Assembly: GCF_000455325.1 (NCBI RefSeq)
Contig: NZ_HG322951.1
Span: 1,561,370 to 1,625,369, forward strand
Direction: 5' to 3'
DNA length: 64,000 nt
Source of the DNA: Mycolicibacterium septicum DSM 44393
GTDB lineage: Bacteria; Actinomycetota; Actinomycetes; Mycobacteriales; Mycobacteriaceae
Part shown: one piece after another, positions 25,948 through 35,760 of the stretch
How positions within the stretch are numbered: position 1 is the first letter of the stretch
Layout: the number at the start of each line of letters is the position of its first letter
Notes under the pieces: generated by a model
What the model saw: only the letters and a program-made list of their open reading frames with translations
Databases searched by the model: none
What the model was told of the DNA's origin: nothing
Program-made: the position numbers and the translations under genes

Positions 25948-26406
25948 TCAGCGATTGGCGGCCGCACGCGCCTGCTGGGCCAGCTTCTCGGCCAGCTCGG
26001 CCTTCCACTGGATCTCCTTCTGAACCCACTCGTTGTCCTGCGGGAACTCATCGGTTTCGCTGACCCGCCGGACCTCCAGCTTCACGCCGCAGCCCAGCGG
26101 GCATTTCCGCGCCCACTGCTTGGCCTCCTCCTTGGAGGACACATCCAGGATCCAGAAGCCGTTGAACAGTTCCTTGGCCTCGGTGTAGGGCCCGTCGGTG
26201 ACCACCGGGGGATCGGCGTTGAAATCGACGACGAAGCCCTCGTCGGGGTCGGTCAATCCCTCGCCGGCCAGCAGCACGCCGGCCTTGATGAGCTCTTCGT
26301 TGTACCGGCCCATCGACGCGATGATCTCGTCGAAGTCGATGTTCTGCTCGGCCATCGCGGTCTCGGCCTCGGGGGTGGACCGCATGATCAGCATGTAGCG
26401 CGACAT
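25948..26406 (-). CDS. YCII/DGPF family protein
   Basis: A 152-aa protein of the YCII superfamily. The family motif is present as TDGPYTEAKELFNGFWILDV near residues 70-90. The N-terminus MSRYMLIMRS is typical of DGPF proteins, and a charged C-terminal helix follows. The biochemical role of these proteins is unknown; they are the constant partners and targets of ECF41/ECF42 sigma factors. A GAAGGAG ribosome-binding sequence precedes ATG 26406. An ECF42-type promoter lies about 70 bp upstream, so the sigma factor at 22792-24057 probably drives it. Confidence 0.9.
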   Translation of the reverse strand: MSRYMLIMRSTPEAETAMAEQNIDFDEIIASMGRYNEELIKAGVLLAGEGLTDPDEGFVVDFNADPPVVTDGPYTEAKELFNGFWILDVSSKEEAKQWARKCPLGCGVKLEVRRVSETDEFPQDNEWVQKEIQWKAELAEKLAQQARAAANR

Positions 26407-26473
26407 TGTGTGTCTCCTTCTGGTGTCGGGAAGGGCCCGTCCATTCTTGTTGAGCGGTGGCCCTCGTTACTAC

Positions 26474-26501
26474 GTCGAACGGCACCCCACCGAAATCGAC
26501 A
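26474..26501 (-). promoter_or_regulatory. ECF42-type promoter of the YCII gene
   Basis: On the minus strand TGTCGA (26501-26496), an 18-bp spacer and CGAC (26477-26474) match the ECF42 promoter elements I recall from Streptomyces (TGTCGA at -35 and CG(A/T)C at -10). Initiation near 26467 would give a leader of about 60 nt containing the ribosome-binding sequence. Short elements occur by chance in GC-rich DNA; the context makes this one notable. Confidence 0.6.
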
Positions 26502-26575
26502 CGGCACCCGGAAACTTTTCGAAGTTCTTTCGGGGACGCACCCGGGCAAACCTCACCACGCTCTAGCATCCGAGC

Positions 26576-28195
26576 ATGACCAGCCCTGCTACGCCAGCTG
26601 ATCTCGTCCTCTACGGAACCATCCTCACCGTCGACCCCGGCCAACCCACCGCGGAGGGAATCGCGGTGTCCGGCGGTCGCATCGCCGCGGTCGGGTCCCG
26701 GTCCGAGGTGGCCGCCTGGGTCGGCCCCGGCACCGACGTCCGCGAGGTCGACGGCTGTGTCATGCCGGGTTTCGTTGAGGCGCATGGTCATCCGTTGATG
26801 GAGGCGGTGGCGTTGTCCGGTCGCATCGTCGACATCCGCCCGGTCACCCTGGCGAGCGCCGATGCGGTACTCGGCGCGGTGGACACCGAGGTGGCCGAAC
26901 GCGGGGCCGACGGCGCGTTCCTGAACGGCTGGGATCCGCTGCTGCAGCACGGGTTGCCCGAGCCCACCCTGTCCTGGCTGGATACCGTCGCACCCGACAC
27001 CCCGCTGGTGATCGTGCACAACTCGGGCCACAAGGCGTACTTCAACTCCGCGGCGGCGCGCCGAGCCGGCCTGACGAGAGACACCCCGGATCCCAAGGGC
27101 GCCAAGTACGGCCGTGACGCCGACGGCAACCTCGACGGCACGGCCGAGGAGACCGGGGCGGTGTTTCCGCTGATGGGCGATGCCATCTCGGTGACCGACT
27201 ATCCGGCGATGCTGGCCGCCGAATGTGCGCGGCTGAACCGCGCGGGGCTGACCACCTGTTCGGAGATGGCGTTCGATCCGATGTTCCGGCCGCTGCTCGC
27301 GCAGCTGCACGACCAGCTGACGGTGCGACTGCGGACCTACGAGATGTCCACCGCGGACCTGCACACCGAGGCCACCCCGTCCGAGGGCGACGACATCGTC
27401 CGCCAGGTCGGCATCAAGATCTGGGTCGACGGGTCGCCGTGGATCGGCAACATCGACCTGACGTTCCCGTACCTGGACACCGACGCCACCAGGACCATCG
27501 GGGTGGTGCCCGGCTCCTGCGGGCACGCCAACTACACCAAGGAGCAACTCTCCGAGATCGTCGGCACGTTCTTTCCGCAGGGCTGGCAGCTGGCCTGCCA
27601 CGTGCACGGCGACGCCGGGGTGGACACCATCCTGGACGTCTACGAAGAGGTTCTGCGCGCCCATCCCCGTGACGATCACCGGCTGCGGCTGGAACACGTC
27701 GGCGCCATCACGCCCGAGCAGTTGCGGCGTGCGCACGCCCTCGGCGTCACCTGCAGTCTGTTCGTCGACCACCTGCACTACTGGGGCGACGTGCTCGTCG
27801 ACGGGCTGTTCGGGCCCGAGCACGGCGGACGGTGGATGCCGGCCGGGTCGGCCGTCGCCACGGGCATGCGGATCTCCCTGCACAACGATCCGCCGGTCAC
27901 CCCGGAGGAGCCGCTGCGCAACATCAGCGTGGCCGTCACGCGGACCGCGCCGAGCGGCCGTGTGCTGGCGCCCGAAGAGCGGCTGACCGTCGAGCAGGGG
28001 ATCCGGGCGCAGACGATCGACGCGGCGTGGCAGTTGTTCGCCGACAACGTGATCGGATCGCTCGAGGTCGGCAAGTACGCCGACCTGGTGATCATCTCGG
28101 CCGACCCCCGCGCGACAGCCCCGGAGAGCATCGCCGACCTGGAGGTACGGGCCACGTTCCTGGCCGGTCGGCAGGTTTATCCGAAAGCCGGTTGA
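26576..28195 (+). CDS. Amidohydrolase family protein, Rv0552-like
   Basis: A 539-aa metal-dependent hydrolase of the amidohydrolase-3 (YtcJ) family. GFVEAHGHPLMEA carries the first metal histidines, NSGHKAYFNS, ACHVHGDAGVD and RLEHVG the others, and LHNDPPVTP the catalytic Asp. The composite beta-sandwich at both ends is visible (DLVLYGTILTVDPGQP and GKYADLVIISADPR). The substrate is unknown. It is orthologous by position to Rv0552, next to fadD8. ATG 26576 is preceded by TAGCAT six bases upstream, a leaderless-type promoter. Confidence 0.9.
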   Translation: MTSPATPADLVLYGTILTVDPGQPTAEGIAVSGGRIAAVGSRSEVAAWVGPGTDVREVDGCVMPGFVEAHGHPLMEAVALSGRIVDIRPVTLASADAVLGAVDTEVAERGADGAFLNGWDPLLQHGLPEPTLSWLDTVAPDTPLVIVHNSGHKAYFNSAAARRAGLTRDTPDPKGAKYGRDADGNLDGTAEETGAVFPLMGDAISVTDYPAMLAAECARLNRAGLTTCSEMAFDPMFRPLLAQLHDQLTVRLRTYEMSTADLHTEATPSEGDDIVRQVGIKIWVDGSPWIGNIDLTFPYLDTDATRTIGVVPGSCGHANYTKEQLSEIVGTFFPQGWQLACHVHGDAGVDTILDVYEEVLRAHPRDDHRLRLEHVGAITPEQLRRAHALGVTCSLFVDHLHYWGDVLVDGLFGPEHGGRWMPAGSAVATGMRISLHNDPPVTPEEPLRNISVAVTRTAPSGRVLAPEERLTVEQGIRAQTIDAAWQLFADNVIGSLEVGKYADLVIISADPRATAPESIADLEVRATFLAGRQVYPKAG

Positions 28196-28224
28196 CGGCT
28201 CGCGCGCCGTGGCACGCTCTGGGA

Positions 28225-29790
28225 ATGTCAGATTTGCCGGTTCCGCAGTTTCTCGACGAACGCGTCGCCCACTGGGCGGCGACCAAACCTGACGAGGAGG
28301 CGATCACCTACCTCAGCCGCTCCTGGACCTGGTCGCAGTGGTACGACCGGATTCAGCGGCTGACCGGTGCGCTGAGCGCGTGGGGCGTCGGCCGTGGTGA
28401 CGTTGTCGCATTCCTCGACAAGAACCACCCGGCGTGCGTGGAGCTGACGCTCGCGGCCGCGTCGCTGGGCGCGGCCAACGCCATCATCAACTTCCGGCTC
28501 GCCGCCGACGAGTTGGATTACGTGCTCAACGACTGCGGCGCCAAGGTGTTGGTGGTCGGGGAGGAGCTCCGGGGAGGCATCGACGCGATCGCCGATCGGC
28601 TCACGTCCGTCGAGCACATCCTCACGGTGACTCCCGAGGGCGGCGACGGGGACGAGTACGAGGCGCTGCTCGCCGGGGCGTCACCGGCCGGCCATTCGCC
28701 GGACGCGCAGCCCGACGACACGTGCATCATCATGTACTCCTCGGGCACTACGGGCCGGCCCAAGGGCATCGCGCTGACCCACACCAACGTCATCTCCCAC
28801 ACCCTCAACGCTTTCGAGGGCTGGACGCTCAGCGCCGGGGACAAGAGCCTGGTCGCCATGCCGCTGTTCCATGTCGGTGGGTCGTCCTACGTGCAATGGG
28901 GGCTGCACCACGGCGCGCCGTCCTACATGACGCGTGATGTCGACGGCATGGCGCTGGCCGGCGGAATTCTCGCCGGGGCCAATCGCACCTTTCTCGTGCC
29001 CGCCGTGCTGGCCAAGGTGTTCGACACCGGCGAGGACGCGGTGAAGCTGTTCGGAGCGCTGAAGACCTTCGCCTACGGTGCATCGCCAATGCCCTTGCCG
29101 CTGTTGCGTTCTGCGCTGCAGGCGTGGCCGGAAACGGAGTTCATCCAGGTCTACGGACTTACGGAGGTGTCCGGCGCGATCAGCCGATTGGGGCCCGACG
29201 ATCACCGCGGGGCGAGCGAAGCGCGGCTCATGAGTGCGGGCACCGTCGTCCCCGGCAGCGAGGTCAGGGTGGTCGACCCGGACACCGGCGCCGACGTTCC
29301 TGTAGGCGAGCAGGGCGAATTGTGGTTCCGCTCACCACAATTGATGAAGGGGTATCTCAACCGGCCGGAGGCCACGGCGGAGTCCATCACGCCCGATGGC
29401 TGGTTCCGCACCGGCGACATCGGCCGCGTCGACGACGGCGGGTACATCTTCGTCGAGGACCGGCTCAAGGACATGATCATCTCGGGTGGCGAGAACATCT
29501 ACTCGATCGAGGTCGAGCGCGTACTGGCCGAACATCCCGCGGTCACCGAGGTCGCGGTGATCGGGGTGCCCGACGCAAAATGGGGCGAGTCGGTGAAAGC
29601 CGTTGTGACACTGGACGGGGACGTCAGCGAACGGGACCTGATCGCGTTCGCCCGCGAGCATCTGGCGGCCTACAAGTGTCCCAAGTCGGTCGATTTCGTC
29701 GACGAGTTGCCGCGCAACCCCACCGGCAAGATCCTCAAAAAGGATCTGCGCAAGCCGTACTGGGAGGGTCGCGACCGCGCCACGGTGTAG
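28225..29790 (+). CDS. Long-chain fatty-acid-CoA ligase (FadD family)
   Basis: A 521-aa ANL-superfamily enzyme. Visible are YSSGTTGRPKG, the A5 motif QVYGLTEVSG, GWFRTGDIGRVDDGGYIFVEDRLKDMIISGGENIYS (A7-A8) and PRNPTGKILKK with the catalytic lysine. It activates a fatty or aromatic acid with ATP and CoA; the specificity is not readable. It follows the amidohydrolase by 29 bp and may be in its operon. It has no counterpart at this place in M. tuberculosis. Confidence 0.9.
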   Translation: MSDLPVPQFLDERVAHWAATKPDEEAITYLSRSWTWSQWYDRIQRLTGALSAWGVGRGDVVAFLDKNHPACVELTLAAASLGAANAIINFRLAADELDYVLNDCGAKVLVVGEELRGGIDAIADRLTSVEHILTVTPEGGDGDEYEALLAGASPAGHSPDAQPDDTCIIMYSSGTTGRPKGIALTHTNVISHTLNAFEGWTLSAGDKSLVAMPLFHVGGSSYVQWGLHHGAPSYMTRDVDGMALAGGILAGANRTFLVPAVLAKVFDTGEDAVKLFGALKTFAYGASPMPLPLLRSALQAWPETEFIQVYGLTEVSGAISRLGPDDHRGASEARLMSAGTVVPGSEVRVVDPDTGADVPVGEQGELWFRSPQLMKGYLNRPEATAESITPDGWFRTGDIGRVDDGGYIFVEDRLKDMIISGGENIYSIEVERVLAEHPAVTEVAVIGVPDAKWGESVKAVVTLDGDVSERDLIAFAREHLAAYKCPKSVDFVDELPRNPTGKILKKDLRKPYWEGRDRATV

Positions 29791-30840
<1,050 letters not shown>

Positions 30841-30863
30841 CCGGTTTGGGCATCATTGACGGC

Positions 30864-31835
30864 GTGATTGACGCGGCGCCGGAGTTGGACGACCTCTTGG
30901 AACGGCTTCACGTCGTGGCCCTGCCGATGCGGGTTCGCTTCCGCGGCATCACGGTTCGTGAAGTGGCGCTGATCGACGGCCCGGCCGGCTGGGGCGAGTT
31001 CGGCGCGTTCCTCGAATACGAACCGCCCGAGGCCGCGGCCTGGCTGGCCTCCGGGATCGAGGCCGCGTATCAACCGGCACCCCCGGTGCACCGCGAGCGT
31101 GTCCCCATCAACGCCACCGTGCCCGCGGTGCCTGCGGCCCAGGTGCCCGAGGTGCTGGCGCGGTTTCCCGGTGCGCGCACGGCGAAGGTCAAGGTCGCCG
31201 AGCCGGGGCAGACCCTGGCGGACGACGTCGCGCGGGTCAACGCCGTGCGGGCGCAGGTTCCGGTGGTGCGGGTCGACGCCAATGGCGGCTGGACGCTGCC
31301 GCAGGCGGTCGCCGCCGCCACGGCGCTGACCGCCGACGGACCCTTGGAATACCTGGAACAGCCGTGTGCGACGGTCGACGAGCTGGCCGCACTACGCCGG
31401 CAGGTGGCGGTGCCGATCGCCGCCGACGAGTCGATTCGGAAGGCGTCTGACCCGCTGCGGGTGGTGCGGGCCCGCGCCGCTGACGTCGCGGTGCTCAAGG
31501 TGGCGCCGCTGGGCGGGGTGTCCCGGATGCTCGAGATCGCCGCACAGATCGACATCCCGATCGTGGTGTCCAGTGCGCTGGATTCCGCGGTCGGCATCGG
31601 GCGCGGACTGCTGGCCGCTGCCGCTCTGCCCGAGTTGACGCACGCGTGCGGGCTGGGCACTGGCGGGTTCTTCGTGGAGGATGTCGCCGACGTGTCCGCG
31701 CCGGTCGACGGGTACCTGCCCGTCGAGGTGGTGGTGCCCGACCCCGCCCGGCTGTCCGCGCTCGCCGCGACGCCGGAGCGGCAGCAATGGTGGATCGATC
31801 GCGTGCGGGACTGCTACCCGCTGATATTGGGGTAG
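30864..31835 (+). CDS. menC: o-Succinylbenzoate synthase MenC
   Basis: A 323-aa enolase-superfamily enzyme that dehydrates SHCHC to o-succinylbenzoate. Catalytic elements are visible: the lysine pair in AKVKVAEPGQ, the metal ligands Asp in VRVDANGGW, Glu in YLEQPC and Asp in IAADESIRKA, and the second lysine in VLKVAPLGG. It closely matches remembered Rv0553. GTG 30864 is chosen because it aligns with that start; CATCAT seven bases upstream may be a weak leaderless -10. Confidence 0.95.
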   Translation: MIDAAPELDDLLERLHVVALPMRVRFRGITVREVALIDGPAGWGEFGAFLEYEPPEAAAWLASGIEAAYQPAPPVHRERVPINATVPAVPAAQVPEVLARFPGARTAKVKVAEPGQTLADDVARVNAVRAQVPVVRVDANGGWTLPQAVAAATALTADGPLEYLEQPCATVDELAALRRQVAVPIAADESIRKASDPLRVVRARAADVAVLKVAPLGGVSRMLEIAAQIDIPIVVSSALDSAVGIGRGLLAAAALPELTHACGLGTGGFFVEDVADVSAPVDGYLPVEVVVPDPARLSALAATPERQQWWIDRVRDCYPLILG

Positions 31836-31880
31836 GTGCCTACTCTAGGGAAGTCGGCCTGCGCGTTCGACACTCGCTGA

Positions 31881-33026
31881 ATGACTCGATTCCGCGTCGG
31901 CATCATGGACCCCACGATCGCCGCACGACCCACCGTGGACACCTTCACCCGGGCCAACTACCTGAGCGCGGTCGCCGGTGGTGTCGACTCGTTCTGGGTG
32001 CCTGACCATCTCAACGCGCTGTTCCCGCGGACGCTGTGGCAGCCGAAGTTCTGCGGCGGGGCCAGGATGCTGCCATCGGCCGATGCCTATCTGGAGCCGT
32101 GGACGATGCTGGGCAATCTCGCTGCCCGCAACCGGGTTGCCCGCCTTCGATTGGGAGTCGGGGTGACCGACACCGGACGGCGTAACCCGGCCGTCACCGC
32201 CCAGGGCGCGGCGACCATGAACCTGCTCACGAAAGGCAGGTTCATCCTCGGTATCGGCGCCGGGGAGCGTGAGGGCAACGAACCCTACGGTGTGGAGTGG
32301 ACCAAACCGGTGGCCCGGTTCGAGGAGGCGATGGCCACCATCAGGACGCTGTGGGATTCGAATGGTGAACTGGTCAACCGGGATTCACCGTTCTTTCCGC
32401 TACACAACGCGATCTTCGACCTGCCCTCGTACCGCGGACGCTGGCCCGAGATCTGGATCGCTGCGCACGGGCCGCGGATGTTGCGGGCCGCCGGCCGGTA
32501 CGCCGACGGGTTCTTTCCCGCATTCCCTCATGCGCCGCAGGAGTATGCCCAGCGCCTCGATGCCGTGCGGTCGGCGGCTTCCGACGCCGGACGCGATCCG
32601 ATGGCCATCACCCCTGCCCTCTGGATGATGGTCGTGCCGGGGCGCACGCCCGACGACCTCGACGAGGCGCTGGATTCCGAGGTCATCAAGGCCGGTGCGT
32701 TGAACGCGCCTGACGATTTCTATGCCCGACACGGCTCACAGCACCCGCTGGGCGTCGGTTTCTCGGGTGCGCAGGACATCCTGCCCCAGGACTGGGATGA
32801 GGAGACCGCGCTGTCCTACATCAAGGCCGTTCCGACGTCATTGCTCCGGGAGATGTACCTGTGCGGGACGGTGGACGAAATCGTCGAGCAGGCGGCGGAG
32901 TGGCGCCGTCACGGTGTCGGGTATCTGGTGCTGGCGAATGTCGGCCCGTTGCAACGCAGTCTGCGCAAGGGCATGATGTCGCAATTGCTGTACAGCCAGG
33001 TCATCCGCAAGCTCAAGAAGCTCTGA
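31881..33026 (+). CDS. F420-dependent luciferase-like oxidoreductase (tandem copy 1)
   Basis: A 381-aa LLM-class TIM-barrel oxidoreductase resembling phthiodiolone ketoreductase and other F420-dependent enzymes of mycobacteria. Visible are SFWVPDHLNALFPRTLWQ, LRLGVGVTDTGRRNPAV, GRFILGIGAGEREGNEPYGV and the C-terminal VGYLVLANVGPLQRS. It follows menC by 45 bp. The next gene is a close paralogue of identical length, so this is a tandem duplication. The substrate is probably a ketone or lipid intermediate, unproven. Confidence 0.88.
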   Translation: MTRFRVGIMDPTIAARPTVDTFTRANYLSAVAGGVDSFWVPDHLNALFPRTLWQPKFCGGARMLPSADAYLEPWTMLGNLAARNRVARLRLGVGVTDTGRRNPAVTAQGAATMNLLTKGRFILGIGAGEREGNEPYGVEWTKPVARFEEAMATIRTLWDSNGELVNRDSPFFPLHNAIFDLPSYRGRWPEIWIAAHGPRMLRAAGRYADGFFPAFPHAPQEYAQRLDAVRSAASDAGRDPMAITPALWMMVVPGRTPDDLDEALDSEVIKAGALNAPDDFYARHGSQHPLGVGFSGAQDILPQDWDEETALSYIKAVPTSLLREMYLCGTVDEIVEQAAEWRRHGVGYLVLANVGPLQRSLRKGMMSQLLYSQVIRKLKKL

Positions 33027-33031
33027 TCCCG

Positions 33032-34177
33032 ATGGGTGGACTGCAGGTCGGCCTGCTGGACCTGATCACCGCGAGCAAGCCGGCCGCGGACACGTTCACC
33101 CGTGCCAACTATCTGTCGGCCGTCGGTGCCCGGGCCGATTCCTTCTGGGTGCCCGATCATCTCAACGCGATATTTCCCCGCGCACTGTGGCAGGAGAAGT
33201 ACTGCGCGGCGGCGAAGTTGGTTCCATCGGTCGACGCCTGTATGGAGCCGTGGACGATGCTGGGAAAGATCGCGGCGCGCAACCGCCTCGCGCGGCTGCC
33301 GCTCGGCATCTGTGTCACCGATGCCGGGCGCCGGAACCCGGCCGTCAGCGCGCAGGCGGCGGCAAATATGCAGCTGCTGACCAAGGGTCGCTTCATCTTC
33401 GGCATCGGCCCGGGCGAGCGCGAGGGCAATGAGCCCTACGGGGTGGACTGGGCGAAACCGGTGGCCCGGTTCGAAGAGGCGATGGCCACGATCCGCGCGC
33501 TGTGGAACTCGAACGGTGAACTGGTAAACCGTGATTCGCCGTTCTTCCCGCTGCGCAACGCGATCTTCGACCTGCCGCCCTACCGGGGCAAGTGGCCGCC
33601 GATCTGGGTCGCTGCGCACGGCCCCAGGATGTTGCGTATCGCCGGACGCTATGGCGACGGGTTCTTTCCGGCGTTCCCGCACTCGCCCCAGGACTATGCC
33701 CAGCGGTTGGACGTGGTGCGCACGGCCGCGTCCGACGCGGGCCGTGACCCCATGGCCATCACCCCGGCGCTGCTGGTGATGGTGGTGACCGCGCGCACCC
33801 GCGCCGAGGTCGACGATGCCCTGGAATCCGAGGTGATGCGCGCGGGTTGCCTCAGCGCGTCCGATGAGTACTTCGCGCAGCGCGGCGCCGAGCACCCGTT
33901 GGGGGTGGGATTTTCCGGAGGGCAGGACATCCTGCCCCAGGACTGGGACGAGCGGACCGCGCTCTCGCACATCAAGGGCATCACGCCTGACCTGATGCGC
34001 GACATGGGGCTGATCGGCACGCCCGACGAGGTCCTGGACCGGGTGGCCGAGTGGCGGGATTGCGGGGTGCGGCACCTGGTGCTGACCAACGGCGGCCTGA
34101 TGCAGCGCAGCCTGCGGCGCGGCGTGGCGACGGTGCCGTCGTTCTACCGGGTGGTGCGCGGGATCAAGAGGCTCTAG
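33032..34177 (+). CDS. F420-dependent luciferase-like oxidoreductase (tandem copy 2)
   Basis: A 381-aa paralogue of the preceding gene. The two align without visible gaps over nearly their whole length: FTRANYLSAV, FWVPDHLNA, EPWTMLG, GEREGNEPYGV, VNRDSPFFPL, LGVGFSG and QDILPQDWDE are shared. The starts differ slightly (ATG 33032, 5 bp after the first stop). Conservation of the cofactor region argues that both copies are active. Its stop overlaps a short leftward reading frame downstream of hicB. Confidence 0.88.
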   Translation: MGGLQVGLLDLITASKPAADTFTRANYLSAVGARADSFWVPDHLNAIFPRALWQEKYCAAAKLVPSVDACMEPWTMLGKIAARNRLARLPLGICVTDAGRRNPAVSAQAAANMQLLTKGRFIFGIGPGEREGNEPYGVDWAKPVARFEEAMATIRALWNSNGELVNRDSPFFPLRNAIFDLPPYRGKWPPIWVAAHGPRMLRIAGRYGDGFFPAFPHSPQDYAQRLDVVRTAASDAGRDPMAITPALLVMVVTARTRAEVDDALESEVMRAGCLSASDEYFAQRGAEHPLGVGFSGGQDILPQDWDERTALSHIKGITPDLMRDMGLIGTPDEVLDRVAEWRDCGVRHLVLTNGGLMQRSLRRGVATVPSFYRVVRGIKRL

Positions 34178-34305
34178 AACTCTGCGGCAACACTCGTCAC
34201 ACCAGTACCGCTCGGCCGGGTGAGATGTGACCTGGAGATGTGGTACCGCCGGTGATACCAGGTTTCGAGATCGGCTATGCCTTCCAGGCCGGGGTCCACG
34301 GCCAC
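34174..34305 (-). CDS. Possible 43-aa protein downstream of hicB
   Basis: A GTG overlapping the hicB stop (TAGTG) opens a 43-codon frame (MAVDPGLEGIADLETWYHRRY at its start) that ends in the last bases of the convergent luciferase-like gene. The overlap would couple it to hicB. It does not resemble HicA as I know it: there is no conserved GSHxxF-type segment. I do not recognise it, and it may be a chance frame. Confidence 0.25.
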   Translation of the reverse strand: MAVDPGLEGIADLETWYHRRYHISRSHLTRPSGTGVTSVAAEF

Positions 34306-34652
34306 TAGTAGAGATCAGCCAGCGACACCGAAGGGCGACTCACGAGTTTCTGAACCACCCACTGGTTCAACGACACTCCCTGTTCGGTGGCCTCCACAAC
34401 GAGTCTGGCGTGCAGCGACGGCGAGACCCGCACCATGAACTTGCCGCTGTACCGATGGTCGGTCAACGACCGCGGTGGGGTGTCGTCAGCGGCCTGGATG
34501 AGCGCCAGCTCTTCGCTCACCAGCTTCTCCACTCCCGCGATCGCTTCGTGCGCCGTCAGGCCGTTGGATGACAGATTCGGGAACTCAAGGCACAACCCCT
34601 GGTACCAGCCATCCTCGTACGACCATTGCGCGCGATAGGTGTACTCCGTCAT
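34305..34652 (-). CDS. hicB: HicB-family antitoxin-like protein
   Basis: A 115-aa protein. The N-terminal half has the HicB partial RNase-H fold (YRAQWSYEDGWYQGLCLEFPNLSSNGLTAHEAI). The C-terminal half has a ribbon-helix-helix-type segment (SGKFMVRVSPSLHARLVVEATEQGVSLNQWVVQKL). In HicAB modules such a protein neutralises the HicA RNase and represses the operon. No hicA is seen on either side, so it is an orphan. An alternative ATG at 34664 adds four residues. It is divergent from the GlxA-type regulator. Confidence 0.82.
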   Translation of the reverse strand: MTEYTYRAQWSYEDGWYQGLCLEFPNLSSNGLTAHEAIAGVEKLVSEELALIQAADDTPPRSLTDHRYSGKFMVRVSPSLHARLVVEATEQGVSLNQWVVQKLVSRPSVSLADLY

Positions 34653-34752
34653 GCCGCCGATCATCGCGACGCGGTCCGACAATCCACCCGATGTCCTGAT
34701 TTGTGGGGTACGTGGCGTAGACGCCATCGCCGAGGTCGCGAACACTGAAGAG

Positions 34753-35748
34753 GTGACGCGATCGGTGGTGATCCTGGGCTACGCCGGGGTGCAGGCCCTG
34801 GACCTGGCCGGGCCCTTCGACGTGTTCTCCACCGCCACGCTGGCCCTGGCCGGCCTGGGCAGATCCGGCGACGGCTATGCCGTCACCCTGACCGCCGTGG
34901 ACGGCCGGCCCGTCAGCACGCTCACCGGGTTGGAGTTCGTCGCCGCCCCGTTGCCTGACCCTCGCACTCCGATCGACACGATCGTCATCCCCGGCGGTAT
35001 CGGTGCCGACGCCGCGCGGGCCGATCCGGCCGTCGTCGACTGGATCAGCACCGCCGCGCGCCACGCCCGCCGCGTCGTCAGCGTGTGCACCGGAGCGTTC
35101 CTGGCCGCGCAGGCCGGACTGCTCGACGGCTGCACCGCCACCACGCACTGGTCCTCGGCCCGGCGGATGGCCGACGAGTTTCCTTCGGTGGCAGTCAATC
35201 CCGATCCGATCTTCATACGAAGCTCCGAGCAGGTGTGGACCGCTGCCGGGGTGACGGCGGGCATCGACCTGGCGTTGTCGCTGGTCGAGGACGATTACGG
35301 CACCGACATCGCCCAGACCGTGGCCCGGTACCTGGTGCTCTACCTGCGCAGGCCCGGCGGTCAGACACAGTTCGCTGCGCCGGTGTGGATGCCACGGGCC
35401 AAACGCGCCCCGATCCGTGAGGTACAGGAGTTCATCGAAGTCGAACCCGGTGGGGTGCACAGCATTTCCGAGCTGGCCCGGCGTGCGGCGATGAGCCCGC
35501 GGCATTTCACCCGGGTGTTCACCGACGAGGTCGGGGAGGCCCCGGGCGCCTACGTGGAACGCATTCGCACCGATGCCGCGCGCCGCCAGCTCGAGGAATC
35601 CGATGACACCGTCACCGTCATCGCCGCCCGCTGCGGGTTCGGGACCGCCGAGACCATGCGACGTAACTTCGTTCGGCGCCTTGGCATTTCACCAGACCAG
35701 TACCGCAAGACTTCGGCGCACGCCAGAAGCGCAGATTTAACCGCCTGA
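34753..35748 (+). CDS. GlxA family transcriptional regulator (DJ-1 + AraC HTH)
   Basis: A 331-aa regulator. An N-terminal DJ-1/PfpI-like domain (about 1-185) contains VVILGYAGVQALDLAGPFDVF and the nucleophile-elbow cysteine in VVSVCTGAFLAAQAGLLDG. A C-terminal AraC helix-turn-helix (about 225-320) contains ISELARRAAMSPRHFTRVFTDEVG and CGFGTAETMRRNFVRRLG. GTG 34753 is chosen because a GAAGAG precedes it. It lies 12 bp upstream of a DJ-1 enzyme gene related to its own sensor domain. The ligand is unknown. Confidence 0.9.
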   Translation: MTRSVVILGYAGVQALDLAGPFDVFSTATLALAGLGRSGDGYAVTLTAVDGRPVSTLTGLEFVAAPLPDPRTPIDTIVIPGGIGADAARADPAVVDWISTAARHARRVVSVCTGAFLAAQAGLLDGCTATTHWSSARRMADEFPSVAVNPDPIFIRSSEQVWTAAGVTAGIDLALSLVEDDYGTDIAQTVARYLVLYLRRPGGQTQFAAPVWMPRAKRAPIREVQEFIEVEPGGVHSISELARRAAMSPRHFTRVFTDEVGEAPGAYVERIRTDAARRQLEESDDTVTVIAARCGFGTAETMRRNFVRRLGISPDQYRKTSAHARSADLTA

Positions 35749-35760
35749 AAGGAACAAGCC

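Noticed and set aside
26048..27883. Long minus-strand frame across the YCII gene and the amidohydrolase
   Set aside because: It is the antisense shadow of the amidohydrolase, with no family signal and two genuine genes beneath it.
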